Below, piece by piece: positions 1 through 8,482 of a DNA stretch of 64,000 bases (position 1 is its first letter; every line of letters starts with the position of its first letter). A model generated the notes under the pieces. That model was not told where the DNA came from. It was given only the letters and a program-made list of their open reading frames with translations, and searched no databases. Made by a program: the position numbers and the translations under genes. Origin of the DNA: Bradyrhizobium sp. LTSP885 (GTDB lineage Bacteria > Pseudomonadota > Alphaproteobacteria > Rhizobiales > Xanthobacteraceae); NCBI RefSeq assembly GCF_000938305.1, contig NZ_JYMT01000042.1:865223-929222 (forward strand), read 5' to 3'.

Positions 1-173
1 GCTGCTCGCTGCTCGAATTGAGCGAGCAGCGCTGCCGCTGGCCGATCAACACGCCGGGTGCCGACGATTTCTGCTTCTGCGGCAACACGCCGCTCGGCGG
101 CATGCCCTATTGCTCAGGGCACTCCCGCCTCGCCTATCAAACCGGCTCACGCCAACGCGCAGCACGCGGTTAA
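1..173 (+). CDS. gcrA: GcrA-like cell-cycle regulator, C-terminal end only
   Basis: Partial gene cut by the window start; the readable frame begins at base 3 and ends in TAA at 171-173. The last 56 residues contain the GcrA C-terminal pattern: a Cys followed by RWPI, then GADDFCFCG, then MPYCSGHSRLAYQ. GcrA proteins are alphaproteobacterial sigma70 cofactors that act at promoters with methylated GANTC sites. The catalytic-type N-terminal DNA-binding part lies outside the window, so identification rests on the tail alone. Its stop codon directly abuts the stop of the convergent SDR gene, with no base between. Confidence 0.7.
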   Translation, partial: CSLLELSEQRCRWPINTPGADDFCFCGNTPLGGMPYCSGHSRLAYQTGSRQRAARG

Positions 174-1136
174 TCAACCGACCTTCCAGCCGGTCGCCGC
201 CACGATGCTCTGATAGAACTCCGGCGTGTAGGCCTGCTCGGGCGTCTTGCGCACACGCTCGTCGAGCAAATGCGCATCATCGCCCACCAGGATGCGCCAT
301 CGGTCGGCCTTCACACCGTCGAGGATGATCCTGGCGGCAGCGGCCGCCGTGGTCGGCGCCTCGTCGTGGAAGATGCGCGCGCGGTCGAGTGCGATCTGCT
401 GGATGGCTTGATCCGACAGCGCCGCGACGTCGACGCCCTGCCCCTGCAGGCGCTGGCGGGCCTGCTTGATCTCGTCGGGGTTGAGTTGGTCGGAACCATT
501 CTGCACCTTGCGCGAGTTCGACACGATCGAGGTACCGATATGGCCGGGCATCACCACCGAGCATTTCACATGCGGCGCGTTGAGGCGAAGATCGTTGATC
601 AGCGCCTCCGTAAAACCCTTCACCGCGAATTTCGCGGCGCTATAGGCAGTGTGCGACACGCCCATGCCGACCGAGGCCCAGAAGCCGTTGACGCTTGAGG
701 TGTTGACGATGTGGGCCTCGTCGGCCTTCACCAGCAGCGGCAGGAAGGTGCGGACGCCGAGATAGACGCCGCCCCAGCAGATGTTGAAGGTGCGCTCCCA
801 TTGCTCGCGCGTGTTGGTGAACAGGCTGCCGCCGCCGCCGATGCCGGCATTGTTGAACAACAGATGGATATTGTCGGTGGCCTGCTGCTCGATCAGCTCG
901 TCGCGAAACCGCTTGTAGTGATCCTCGATCGAGACGTCGGCGATGTGGGTCGTGATGCGCAGGCCCTGCGGCAACTTCTCGACCTCGCAGAGCCGCTTGG
1001 TCTCCGCCATCGCCTCGGCCGAGACGTCGCACATCGCGACATTGCAGCCTTCTGCGACCAGCTGGCGCGCCAGTTCACGCCCCATGCCCGTGCCACCACC
1101 CGTGATCACGGCAATCTTTCCGGCAAAATCCTTCAT
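174..1136 (-). CDS. Short-chain dehydrogenase/reductase (SDR)
   Basis: A 320-aa classical-type SDR oxidoreductase, cytoplasmic, using NAD(H) or NADP(H). Near the N terminus is the Rossmann glycine motif GGGTGMG (about residues 13-19), then NNAGIGGGG, a catalytic Ser in NTSSVNGF, and the YSAAK Tyr/Lys pair. The C-terminal 60 residues are longer than in minimal SDRs (about 250 aa). The ATG at 1136 was chosen because MKDFAGKIAVITGG is the normal SDR start and a purine-rich GGAAGAAACGG stretch lies upstream; an in-frame upstream extension lacks SDR character. The substrate cannot be told. Convergent with gcrA. Confidence 0.9.
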   Translation of the reverse strand: MKDFAGKIAVITGGGTGMGRELARQLVAEGCNVAMCDVSAEAMAETKRLCEVEKLPQGLRITTHIADVSIEDHYKRFRDELIEQQATDNIHLLFNNAGIGGGGSLFTNTREQWERTFNICWGGVYLGVRTFLPLLVKADEAHIVNTSSVNGFWASVGMGVSHTAYSAAKFAVKGFTEALINDLRLNAPHVKCSVVMPGHIGTSIVSNSRKVQNGSDQLNPDEIKQARQRLQGQGVDVAALSDQAIQQIALDRARIFHDEAPTTAAAAARIILDGVKADRWRILVGDDAHLLDERVRKTPEQAYTPEFYQSIVAATGWKVG

Positions 1137-1215
1137 CTGAGATCCGTTTCTTCCCTGCTTGTTTTTGTTCCGGTTGAAGCGCGGATCGCAATCCCAACCG
1201 TTTGGCCGATCCACA

Positions 1216-1437
1216 CTACATCACGGAGTCATCGCCCATCAACGGCACCCGCCGCGCAATCGCCGCAGGACGTCCGCGCGACGGAATGAACAGCCTGAGC
1301 AGGCCGCGCCACGAGAAATCGAGGACCACCTCGTGGTGCCGCAGCCCCTTGCCGCCTTTCACCAGCCCGAGATCCCGTATCAAGCAATACTGGCCGCTGC
1401 TCATACGAGCCAGGCGGCTGTTCCTGAAGCGCCCCAT
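1216..1437 (-). CDS. Doubtful small ORF, 73 aa
   Basis: An Arg-rich 73-aa frame with a plausible C-terminal half (EVVLDFSWRGLLRLFIPSRG). It sits 80 bp upstream of the SDR gene on the same strand. No clear Shine-Dalgarno sequence precedes the ATG, and the frame stays open well upstream, as expected by chance in GC-rich DNA. I do not recognise it. It is listed because otherwise 1137-1719 (583 bp) holds nothing recognisable; the DNA just before 1720 probably carries the promoter of the next gene. Confidence 0.25.
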   Translation of the reverse strand: MGRFRNSRLARMSSGQYCLIRDLGLVKGGKGLRHHEVVLDFSWRGLLRLFIPSRGRPAAIARRVPLMGDDSVM

Positions 1438-1719
1438 GGACCGCGAGAATGCATTACGGATCGATTCCGTCAAATCTTGACGGCGTCGAATCGGTAGCGG
1501 CGGCAGCTGCGGACCCATCGAACGATCTCGGCCGCCGGCTCCCGCCAAGGGCGTTCTGTTTCTGTTTCCGTTTTCCGTCTTCGGACCACCGTCCGGCTCG
1601 TCGGGCCCGTAATAGTCCGTTTCTTGAAAAGCGAAGGAAACGCACGCAATCTGTGCGCGATGCTTCCAGCCTCGCTGAAGCGAATTGATCGTTAAGTGTT
1701 TTCTTTTGGGGGGATATTC

Positions 1720-2394
1720 ATGCGCGTCCTGAGCCTCGCATTCGTCGTCATCACCTTGCTGTCCGCAGTGGCCGCCGAAGCACGGCAGGCCAAGATCGGA
1801 GACAAGACGCTCAGTGTCTCGCCACCGGCCGGGTTCTGCGAAGTCGACAAATCCAACAAGCACGACGCCGGTTGGCTCACCAGTGTGATCAACCTGATGA
1901 ACACCGCCGGGGTCACCGTCATTGCTGCGTTTCCCGACTGCAAGGAGCTGGCGCAAATGCGCAAGACCAACCAGTTCATGCAGACCAAGTTCTACGTGAC
2001 CGCGGCCACCGCCGCGATCGGAAAGTCATCGTCAAAGACCGTGTCCGAGACCTGCGACGAGCTGAAGACGCGGGAGTATTCAGCCGAAGACAAGGTCAAG
2101 CTGGCGAAGGCGGCCGAGGACTACGCCAACGGGAATTCCGCCGTTGATGCCAAGGCGCTCGGCGTGCTCGACGAAACCAAGGGCGAGGTCTGCTATGTCG
2201 CGACGCTGCAGAAGGTGAAGACGAAGGCCGGCGATCTCTCGACAATGCTTGCGCTGTTCGTCGTCACCTACATCGATGACAATCTGCTGTTCCTGTATCA
2301 GTACACGCCGTATGTCGACGCCAACTCGATGCCGTCGGCGTTTGCGAATCTGAAGATCATCTATTCGCAGTTCTCCGCCGCCAACAGGAAATGA
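1720..2394 (+). CDS. Exported protein of unknown function
   Basis: A 224-aa protein with a clear Sec signal peptide (MRVLSLAFVVITLLSAVAAEA, cleavage near residue 23). The mature part holds four spaced Cys and a Lys/Ala-rich middle, and I recognise no catalytic motif. An earlier GTG at 1696 is in frame, but the ATG at 1720 is preceded by GGGGGGATATTC and gives a proper signal peptide. Probably periplasmic. It stands alone and is followed by a strong hairpin. No family was recognised; a search for distant homologues would be needed to say more. Confidence 0.75.
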   Translation: MRVLSLAFVVITLLSAVAAEARQAKIGDKTLSVSPPAGFCEVDKSNKHDAGWLTSVINLMNTAGVTVIAAFPDCKELAQMRKTNQFMQTKFYVTAATAAIGKSSSKTVSETCDELKTREYSAEDKVKLAKAAEDYANGNSAVDAKALGVLDETKGEVCYVATLQKVKTKAGDLSTMLALFVVTYIDDNLLFLYQYTPYVDANSMPSAFANLKIIYSQFSAANRK

Positions 2395-2410
2395 AGCCGC
2401 GAATCCCTGA

Positions 2411-2446
2411 ATCAAAAACCTCCGGCAGGGCATTGCCGGAGGTTTG
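2411..2446. terminator. Perfect 12-bp hairpin after the exported protein
   Basis: Arms at 2416-2427 and 2434-2445 (AAACCTCCGGCA and its complement) are perfect, with a 6-nt loop. The longest T run lies on the minus strand (five A at 2414-2418 on the plus strand); the plus strand ends in TTT. It can serve as a bidirectional terminator between the gene ending at 2394 and the porin transcript arriving from the right. Confidence 0.8.
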
Positions 2447-2616
2447 GGAGGCTTAGCAGCAAGCTAAGAGCCATCATTGAATGTGTTGGCTGCTGCTTAT
2501 GTAGTTTAGTAAATCAGGTAAGTAAATAAGTTTGCGAACCAATGAATCGCATGGCTAATCTTCGCCATTCGCGTGGATCAAAGCGTCGCACCTGCGATCG
2601 CCGCTTATTCTCGCCA

Positions 2617-2649
2617 TAAAAAAAACCCCGGCAGTTTCCTGCCGGGGTT
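2617..2649 (-). terminator. Rho-independent terminator of the porin gene
   Basis: Perfect 10-bp stem (2624-2633 with 2640-2649, AACCCCGGCA) and a 6-nt loop. On the minus strand it is followed by a run of about nine T. It lies 31 bp after the porin stop. Confidence 0.93.
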
Positions 2650-2679
2650 CTGTTGGATCGTGATCAGATCAACCGGTGT

Positions 2680-4218
2680 TTACCAGTTGCGCTGAGCGCG
2701 GAGGAGCAGCATCACAGTGTCCTGGTCCTTCAGCTCGTACGTCGCGGTCGGCTTGCCGACCGAAGCAGCGGCCGTGGTGATCGTGCCCGCGTACTTCTGA
2801 TCGAGATGGGTGTAGGTCACTTCGCCCGAGAAAGTCAGGTTCTTGACCGGGGTCCACCGGGTGAGCAGACCGAGCTGCGCAATGTTGTAGTCGGGGTTGC
2901 AGGAAGTCACGCCGGCGCCGCCGGCGAATGCGGTCCGGAACGTGCCGCCCACGCCACCGACGCCGCAGATGTAGGACTTAGCCGTGTCGTTATACATGAT
3001 CGCGGCATAAGCACCGTAGAGGCTGGTGTTCCAGTAGGCATTCCAGTTGTGGGTGTAGGCGCCACGGAAGCCCCAGGTCTTGATGGTCTGCTGCTGACCA
3101 CCGGCGACGAACACCGTGTCAGGCGCCGTGCCGAAGCCGACGCTGCCATAAGCACCCGGCAGGTTCGAACCGCTGTAGATCGCGATCGAGCTGGCCTGGC
3201 TGGCGAGGTCCTGGATGTTGTAACGGGTTGCACCATCCGTATACACGCCCTGGACGTTGATCGTGTCGCCAGCACCGGTCGGGATGTTCTTGATCGACAA
3301 GGCCAACGCACCGGCATAGCCCCACTTGTCGTCCGGATGACCGGTGACTTCGGTGGCGCCGTAGTAGGCCGCGTGGTTGTCATGCGCCGCAACCGACGCC
3401 TGGAACAGACCCCAAGCCTGCTCGACCTTGAACGAAGCGATCAAGTCCGGCGCGATCGTGCCGGCCAGGTCGCTGGAGCCATAAGCACCACCAGCAGCGA
3501 GGTTGTTCGTGCCAGCCTGCGAGTACGCCGTCTGGTCCTGCGCCGATAGAGTAAACGTCGAGCCATTGCCGAACTGCGCAGTGTAGCTGAACTGGTTCAC
3601 GCCGGTGGTCGTGTTGACGCCACCGACCAGGGCGTCGAAGTTGTTGCCCGGATAGCCGTTCCAGGGAGCAGCGAACTGCGAGACCGACTTACCGATGGTG
3701 AAGCCGGCGAACTGGATGAAGGCGTAATAGACGCCGACCGCACCGCCAGCGACGTTGCCGCCGCTCGCGTTGCCCGGAGCAGAGGCCGTGCCGAGCGGCG
3801 CGTAAATGGTCGAGCCTGCCGTAGCTCCCGGTCCGTAGTTGTCAGACGTCCAGGTGAACACCGCATCGAAGTAGGTGCGGACCACGCCGTATTCGGTCGC
3901 GGTGCGCGTATCGATGTTGAAGTCTTCACGCGAACGCCAGATGTAGCCGTTCGTGAAGCGGTTGTTGGCACCACCGGCGCCGTTGTAGTTGGGGCCGTAG
4001 ACGCTGTTGCCATTGACCACAACGTCGGCGCGCAGGTAGCCGCCCAGCTTGATGCAGGTGTCGGTGCCGGGGATGTAGTAGAAGCCGGGACCGTACAGGG
4101 AGCAAATCTTCACGTATTCGACCGCTTTGGCCTTGACGGGAAGATCAGCCGCCTGAGCTCCGCCGACCGCCATCAGCGCAGCCGCCGAGCCCAGGATAAG
4201 GCTGTTCACGAATTTCAT
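2680..4218 (-). CDS. Outer-membrane porin, Porin_2 family
   Basis: A 512-aa general porin. The signal peptide is MKFVNSLILGSAAALMAVGG, with cleavage after AQA. The mature protein starts ADLPVKAKAVEYVKIC, the hallmark of rhizobial Porin_2/Omp2-type porins, and continues with two Cys (YGPGFYYIPGTDTCIKLGGY) and many aromatic beta-strands rich in Gly and Asn. The last residue is the aromatic Trp typical of BAM substrates. The ATG at 4218 was chosen because GGAGGTTAAT directly precedes it. It forms a diffusion pore for small hydrophilic solutes. A long intergenic region upstream and a strong terminator downstream make it a single-gene transcript. Confidence 0.95.
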   Translation of the reverse strand: MKFVNSLILGSAAALMAVGGAQAADLPVKAKAVEYVKICSLYGPGFYYIPGTDTCIKLGGYLRADVVVNGNSVYGPNYNGAGGANNRFTNGYIWRSREDFNIDTRTATEYGVVRTYFDAVFTWTSDNYGPGATAGSTIYAPLGTASAPGNASGGNVAGGAVGVYYAFIQFAGFTIGKSVSQFAAPWNGYPGNNFDALVGGVNTTTGVNQFSYTAQFGNGSTFTLSAQDQTAYSQAGTNNLAAGGAYGSSDLAGTIAPDLIASFKVEQAWGLFQASVAAHDNHAAYYGATEVTGHPDDKWGYAGALALSIKNIPTGAGDTINVQGVYTDGATRYNIQDLASQASSIAIYSGSNLPGAYGSVGFGTAPDTVFVAGGQQQTIKTWGFRGAYTHNWNAYWNTSLYGAYAAIMYNDTAKSYICGVGGVGGTFRTAFAGGAGVTSCNPDYNIAQLGLLTRWTPVKNLTFSGEVTYTHLDQKYAGTITTAAASVGKPTATYELKDQDTVMLLLRAQRNW

Positions 4219-4668
4219 ATTAACCTCCAAGTTGCTCATATGCGGAGAGTCCAGGCCGCGATCGCGTCCCTTGATCCCCCGCCTATTCGAAGACCGCCTG
4301 GCCAAGTCGCGCCCTCAGAACGATCTGCAGGAGCGCGATGGATGCGAGCAGTCAACGCAACGGGTCGATCGAGATTCCCCTACCGCCGAGGTCCAATATG
4401 CATGCGCGGGTTTGCTAATCAAAATAGTTTATAAAGTCAGCTATACGAATGGGGCCGCACTGTGTCTCGCCAGCAACGCTGCCGGTACCCCATTGCTTGC
4501 ACGGGAAAATCCGTCGCAGGCGAAAAAGTACGTTCGTCATGCAAACATCATAATTTGTTTGCGTACACTTGCGTTCGTGGCACAGTTACGAGAACATTAT
4601 ACCTGCGGCGAGCCAAACAAGAATCAATCAGCGCAAAGCTGTCTGCCGGCGACGAGGAAGGGACAGCT
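4219..4668. other. Intergenic region between porin and MarR gene
   Basis: 450 bp between two divergent genes. The right part (about 4400-4630) is more AT-rich than its neighbours, with A/T clusters near 4420-4435 and 4548-4560, suggesting promoters or regulator-binding sites. No gene is supported. The frame of the MarR gene stays open upstream to 4462, but that stretch does not look like a MarR N terminus. Confidence 0.5.
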
Positions 4669-5181
4669 GTGTCAGTGACCAGGAAGGATGCGACGCGGCA
4701 ACGCGCCATCGAAAATCTCGACATCATCAAGCGCTTCACCCTGGAAATTTCCTCCATGAACTGTCACCTCGAAGAGGTCCGCCAGTTCTGGGGAAAGACG
4801 CTCGGCATCACCGGTCCGCAATGGATGATCCTGATGGCGGTGTCCGATCTCGACAAGGACGGCGGCGTGCCGGTCAATTTGGTGTCGAAACTGCTTCACG
4901 TCGATCCGTCGTTCGTGACCACCCAGTCGAAGATCCTGGAGCAGAAAGAGCTGCTGCGCCGCGGGCCCTCGCCTGACGATGCGAGGGTGGTCCGGTTGGC
5001 GCTGACCGACAAGACCAGGAAGCACTTGGCGAGTCTCGCCGAAGAGTACAAGTCGTTCAAGGCATGCGTCTTCTCGGAGTTCAGCGAGAAGGAGTTGGCG
5101 GAGTTCACGGCCAAGCTCGCCACGCTAAACAGCCGCCTCGAAAAGGCGTGTCTGACCGTCGCGCTGAATTACACTCTTTGA
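4669..5181 (+). CDS. MarR-family transcriptional regulator
   Basis: A 170-aa winged-helix regulator of MarR type. It has an N-terminal helix (ENLDIIKRFTLEISSMNCHL), then TGPQWMILMAVSDLD (helix 2 region), VNLVSKLLHVDPSFVTTQSKIL (recognition helix), the wing with RRGPSPDDARVVRLALTDK, and a C-terminal dimer helix. The GTG at 4669 was preferred because GAGGAAGGGACAGCT precedes it and it gives the usual MarR length. It is divergent from the large porin with a shared 450-bp regulatory region, so control of the porin is possible but not shown. Confidence 0.88.
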   Translation: MSVTRKDATRQRAIENLDIIKRFTLEISSMNCHLEEVRQFWGKTLGITGPQWMILMAVSDLDKDGGVPVNLVSKLLHVDPSFVTTQSKILEQKELLRRGPSPDDARVVRLALTDKTRKHLASLAEEYKSFKACVFSEFSEKELAEFTAKLATLNSRLEKACLTVALNYTL

Positions 5182-5376
5182 GGCTGCGGCTGTAAGCCGG
5201 GACTCCGATGGCGCCGCACCCCCGGCTGGCCATGCGACGGCCGTCTCCGTAGCCACTATTATTTTGCTATGAAAGGCACCGCAGATCCATATCGATTTGT
5301 TACGCCAATTTCAGCAGATGATCCGAACCAATTCCGGCGGCCAGCCTTGGCCGCGGGCCGGAAACAGGAGAAGGAT

Positions 5377-5853
5377 TTGTCTCGCAGAAAGTCGATTTGC
5401 AGGATCACGGCGGCTGTCGGACTGCTTCTGACGAGCGCCGCTTCTGCTCTCGCCCAATCCACGCCTCAGCCCGCCCAGGACGGCATGCTCAAAAGCGGGC
5501 CGCCAGCCTGGGACGCAAATCACGACGGCGTCTACACCTGCGATGAATGGAAGAGTTTTGCCGACCGGATCTTTACCTCGGCAGATCGCAACCGCGACGG
5601 CAAGCTCGACCCATCCGAATTCGCCATCGTCCAGAAAATCGATCCCAGTCTGGCGGACGCCGATTTCGGCTATTTCGACGAGAACCAGGACGGCAAGATC
5701 ACGCGCAAGGAGTTCGTCGAGAAGCCGAACGCATTCATCCTGCGCTTCGACCGCAACGGTGATTGTCGCGTCACCGGCGACGAAATGAGAGCGGCGAACG
5801 CGCCAAAGGGCCCCCAAGGCCCGGTCGAGCGGCCGCGGGACAGGTTTCATTGA
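5377..5853 (+). CDS. Exported EF-hand calcium-binding protein
   Basis: A 158-aa protein with a signal peptide (hydrophobic stretch AAVGLLLTSAASALAQ) and four EF-hand-like loops: DANHDGVYTCDE, DRNRDGKLDPSE, DENQDGKITRKE and DRNGDCRVTGDE. All carry the Asp/Asn-x-Asp-Gly spacing and the final acidic residue. The TTG at 5377 is preferred because AGGAGAAGGA stands just before it; an ATG at 5269 is an alternative and would put 36 extra residues before the signal. It is likely a periplasmic calcium-binding protein; its partner is unknown. Confidence 0.82.
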   Translation: MSRRKSICRITAAVGLLLTSAASALAQSTPQPAQDGMLKSGPPAWDANHDGVYTCDEWKSFADRIFTSADRNRDGKLDPSEFAIVQKIDPSLADADFGYFDENQDGKITRKEFVEKPNAFILRFDRNGDCRVTGDEMRAANAPKGPQGPVERPRDRFH

Positions 5854-6082
5854 TAAGTCCGCGCCTCTCGCGGAACTCCGGCCCTTTACGAAATCCCTAT
5901 AACAAGCCCTCCCCGGCCCGGCCGAATTCCTATGCCGGGAGGGCTATGTTTGCGCTTGCGGCAGATGCACAAGCGAGCTGCGGGTTCGCCCGTGAGCGGC
6001 ACGCCGCGCGCGGTGTCGGTACGAGTCTTGCTTGAAAATCCGTGACACCGCGAGTGGGGCAAAAGCCCAGCCGAGGACTCCG

Positions 6083-7027
6083 ATGATGTTTCGCAAGATG
6101 CCCGGAATGCGCATTCTGTTCGCGATGATGCTGGCGTTCATCGGCAGCAGCGCTGCGAATGCGGAGAACCCCGACATCAGCAGCCGGCGGGCTTCCGAGC
6201 GCACGGAGTTCACCAATGACGAGATCAAGGACGGCTTCTTCAAGATCGCGCTGAAGGCCGAACTGCAACTGGACGGCCCTGTCAACCGCGTCCGCAAGTT
6301 CGATGAACCGGTCAGGATCTTCGTAGACAGCAAAGGTCTCCCCGATCGCCGTTCGGAAATATCGACAATCGTCGCCGACATCCGTTCCCGTGTGAACAAT
6401 CTCGATGTGGCGGTGACGAACGACCGTCAGGCTGCCAACGTCACGGTCGTCCTTGTCTCCGAGCGCGATCTGAAGCGGACCATTCGATCGCGCTACGGCA
6501 GCCGCAAGGCAACGCGCATCCAGCAATCGCTCAATCCCGAATGCCTGTCGGGCATCGGCAAGGACAAGCTCTATCGTATCAGGCGCGCCGAAGTGATCCT
6601 GCCGGTCGATGCCGGCGAGTTCACCTTCTACGATTGTGCGTATGAGGAATTGCTGCAAGCACTCGGCGCGATCAATGACGACGCTTCCATCCCCTGGACC
6701 ATGTTCAACGACGACGTCCAGATGGGCTTCTTCGACGTTTACGATCAGTATCTTCTCAATGTCCTGTACGACCCGCGCATTCGCGCAGGGATGACCAAGG
6801 AAGAGGTCGCGGGCGTCCTGCCCGAGGTCCTGCCGGCGGTGCGGACATGGATCAGCAACGTCAATCCGGCGCACGCCGCGCAAAACCAACAACCATCCGG
6901 CGTGCGCGCCAAGACCGGCGCGCTACTTCAGTCAACCACCGCGCAAACCACGGGGTCGTCGGGGCCGGCTAGCGGTAACCGTGCGTCCGCGATGGATTCT
7001 TCGCCGACGACGACGAATATTCCGTAA
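6083..7027 (+). CDS. Exported DUF2927-like protein
   Basis: A 314-aa protein with a signal peptide (LFAMMLAFIGSSAANAE). The body resembles DUF2927 proteins: the pattern RKFDEPVRIFVDS, a central NVTVVLVSERDL, a pair of Cys (NPECLSG and FYDCAYEELLQALG) and LNVLYDPRIRAGMTKEEV. The function of the family is unknown. The last 50 residues are Gly/Ser/Thr-rich and probably disordered. The ATG at 6083 follows GAGGACTCCG; a second ATG comes directly after. The 3' end overlaps the convergent small gene at 6969-7202 by 59 bp. Confidence 0.8.
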   Translation: MMFRKMPGMRILFAMMLAFIGSSAANAENPDISSRRASERTEFTNDEIKDGFFKIALKAELQLDGPVNRVRKFDEPVRIFVDSKGLPDRRSEISTIVADIRSRVNNLDVAVTNDRQAANVTVVLVSERDLKRTIRSRYGSRKATRIQQSLNPECLSGIGKDKLYRIRRAEVILPVDAGEFTFYDCAYEELLQALGAINDDASIPWTMFNDDVQMGFFDVYDQYLLNVLYDPRIRAGMTKEEVAGVLPEVLPAVRTWISNVNPAHAAQNQQPSGVRAKTGALLQSTTAQTTGSSGPASGNRASAMDSSPTTTNIP

Positions 7028-7202
7028 TCCCGACGTCACGATTGCGCGCCGTCCGCGTGACGTGCGAGGTCGCGACCTGGTGGGTGGCAGAGTATTTTGA
7101 GGCCGCACTGGCCGACGCTCCAGCCTGGGCCGGTTGGCTTACCAGCAGTGCGACGGCAGCGGCCGCGAGCGTTCCAGAAACGGTGGCAACGAGTTTGGAC
7201 AT
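6969..7202 (-). CDS. Small exported protein, 77 aa
   Basis: Starts MSKLVATVSGTLAAAAVALLV, a clean signal peptide ending near QAGASA, followed by about 45 polar residues rich in Ser, Thr and His. GGAGGCTGTC precedes the ATG at 7202; an ATG four codons earlier lies on top of that Shine-Dalgarno sequence. It overlaps the 3' end of the DUF2927-like gene tail to tail. I do not recognise a family. 7203-7484 (282 bp) holds no supported gene. Confidence 0.6.
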   Translation of the reverse strand: MSKLVATVSGTLAAAAVALLVSQPAQAGASASAASKYSATHQVATSHVTRTARNRDVGITEYSSSSAKNPSRTHGYR

Positions 7203-7484
7203 GACAGCCTCCATTCGGTTCGAGACAACTCAAACCGAACGAGCCCAAACGTTTCCTGTCGACGGCCCTGTTCGGCGTCTTGTCGTCCCTTCAAGCGATG
7301 ATGATCTCGATGCGAACAAAGCGCAAGGAACCGTCGGGCGTTGCGCGAAAGATCAGCAAAGCCCTCTGAGCGGTGAAAGAAGCAGCAGATCGTCAGATTC
7401 ACGTAATGAAAGACTCTATCTCGCACTGCACACGAGCTTCGACACCGCGTCCGCTCTGCCATCACCCCTTCCGTTCGGGGGGTC

Positions 7485-7733
7485 TTACTTCGTGCTCTTG
7501 GCGGACTCCGTTGGGCGGGCGACGCCCCATGGATCGTATTTCTTGCTCGGCTCAGGGATGCGATCGAGAGCGGCCTTGTAGGCCTTTTCGTCGATCTTCG
7601 GATGGTTTTCAGTGGGAGGACCGCGGTATCCCCCGCCCTTCTGGCCGATCTGAGCATCTGCCGGAACGATCGACGATGAAATGATCGTGGCCGCAACCGC
7701 CAGCGTCTTGATCGCTTTTGCTCGTCCCATCAT
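7485..7733 (-). CDS. Small exported protein, 82 aa
   Basis: N terminus MMGRAKAIKTLAVAATIISS, a signal peptide with likely cleavage after ADA, then a polar Pro/Lys-rich tail (GPPTENHPKIDEKAYKAALD, and PSKKYDPWG). AGGAACGCAG precedes the two ATG codons. It is part of a run of minus-strand tiny exported-protein genes (7.0-8.4 kb). No family was recognised. Confidence 0.65.
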   Translation of the reverse strand: MMGRAKAIKTLAVAATIISSSIVPADAQIGQKGGGYRGPPTENHPKIDEKAYKAALDRIPEPSKKYDPWGVARPTESAKSTK

Positions 7734-7807
7734 CTGCGTTCCTGTTCTCGATGATCGGACGCAACTTGACTCGGCTTCTCAGCGCATACCGGCCAGCTTC
7801 CGGTCGT

Positions 7808-8194
7808 CTAGTTTTCGGCTGGCCCGCGCCACATCGGGGATTTCGGACCGCCGTAATAGCGCATCGGTCCAAGCTGGGACGGCTGCTGCCGCACAAGCAT
7901 CGCCGCCTTTGCCGATCCCTGCACGCTACCTCGTGAGGCCTCATTGTCGGCCGGACCGCGCCACATCGGGGATTTCGGTCCGCCATAATAACGCATCGCC
8001 CCAAGCTGGGTCGGCTGCAGCGAAATCAGCTCCGCGTGGCTGTTGGCGAACGCGTGGTGCGCATGAAGGTGAGCATGCAGATGCCCGCTGCGGTGCCTTG
8101 CAGACGCCTCGCCGCTGACAACTGATGTCAGCAGCGCGCCGAACAGAATCGCAAAGCCCCACCGCGCAATCCTGGCAACAATGCCGGTCATCAT
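7808..8194 (-). CDS. Exported protein with two MRYYGGPKSPMW repeats
   Basis: A 128-aa protein with a signal peptide (WGFAILFGALLTSVVSGEASA), then a His-rich linker (HLHAHLHAHHAF), then two copies of a 25-residue unit that begins QPTQLGAMRYYGGPKSPMW in one and QPSQLGPMRYYGGPKSPMW in the other. The units are separated by about 20 residues, and the second ends the protein. GGAGG precedes two adjacent ATG codons; the second, at 8191, has the better spacing. The next gene upstream encodes a short protein with one copy of the same motif. The His-rich stretch could bind metal, which is inference. The function is unknown. Confidence 0.7.
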   Translation of the reverse strand: MMTGIVARIARWGFAILFGALLTSVVSGEASARHRSGHLHAHLHAHHAFANSHAELISLQPTQLGAMRYYGGPKSPMWRGPADNEASRGSVQGSAKAAMLVRQQPSQLGPMRYYGGPKSPMWRGPAEN

Positions 8195-8219
8195 CAGCCT
8201 CCAATCAATCCCGGTTAAA

Positions 8220-8396
8220 CTACTGGCCTGACCACATCGGAGACTTCGGGCCTCCGTAGTATCTCATCTGCGCATTGCCATCGGCTCGCTCGGACCTGGT
8301 GTTTCCGAGATCGACGGCGCATCCGGCACTGCCCGCACAGAGCACCGCAACGGCGACCACGACCCGGATTCTCTGGACCAGTGCAAAGCCGTTCAC
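8220..8396 (-). CDS. 58-aa lipoprotein-like peptide with one MRYYGGPKSPMW motif
   Basis: A short gene starting with GTG at 8396 and preceded by AGGAGCGGCA. Residues 1-25 form a basic-plus-hydrophobic export signal (RVVVAVAVLCAGSAGC), with a possible lipobox Cys at residue 26, although Ser at -3 is unusual. The last 16 residues, from Gln43, read QMRYYGGPKSPMWSGQ, nearly the same as the repeats of the neighbouring 128-aa protein. The shared motif in two adjacent reading frames with separate signals supports both as real genes. No function is known to me. Confidence 0.6.
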   Translation of the reverse strand: MNGFALVQRIRVVVAVAVLCAGSAGCAVDLGNTRSERADGNAQMRYYGGPKSPMWSGQ

Positions 8397-8482
8397 TGCC
8401 GCTCCTGTTCTGCAGACCGGCGCACCGCGCTTGCGGCAACGCCGTTCTGCCTGCGTCGCGTCAGTACTTCTTCAGTACTTCA

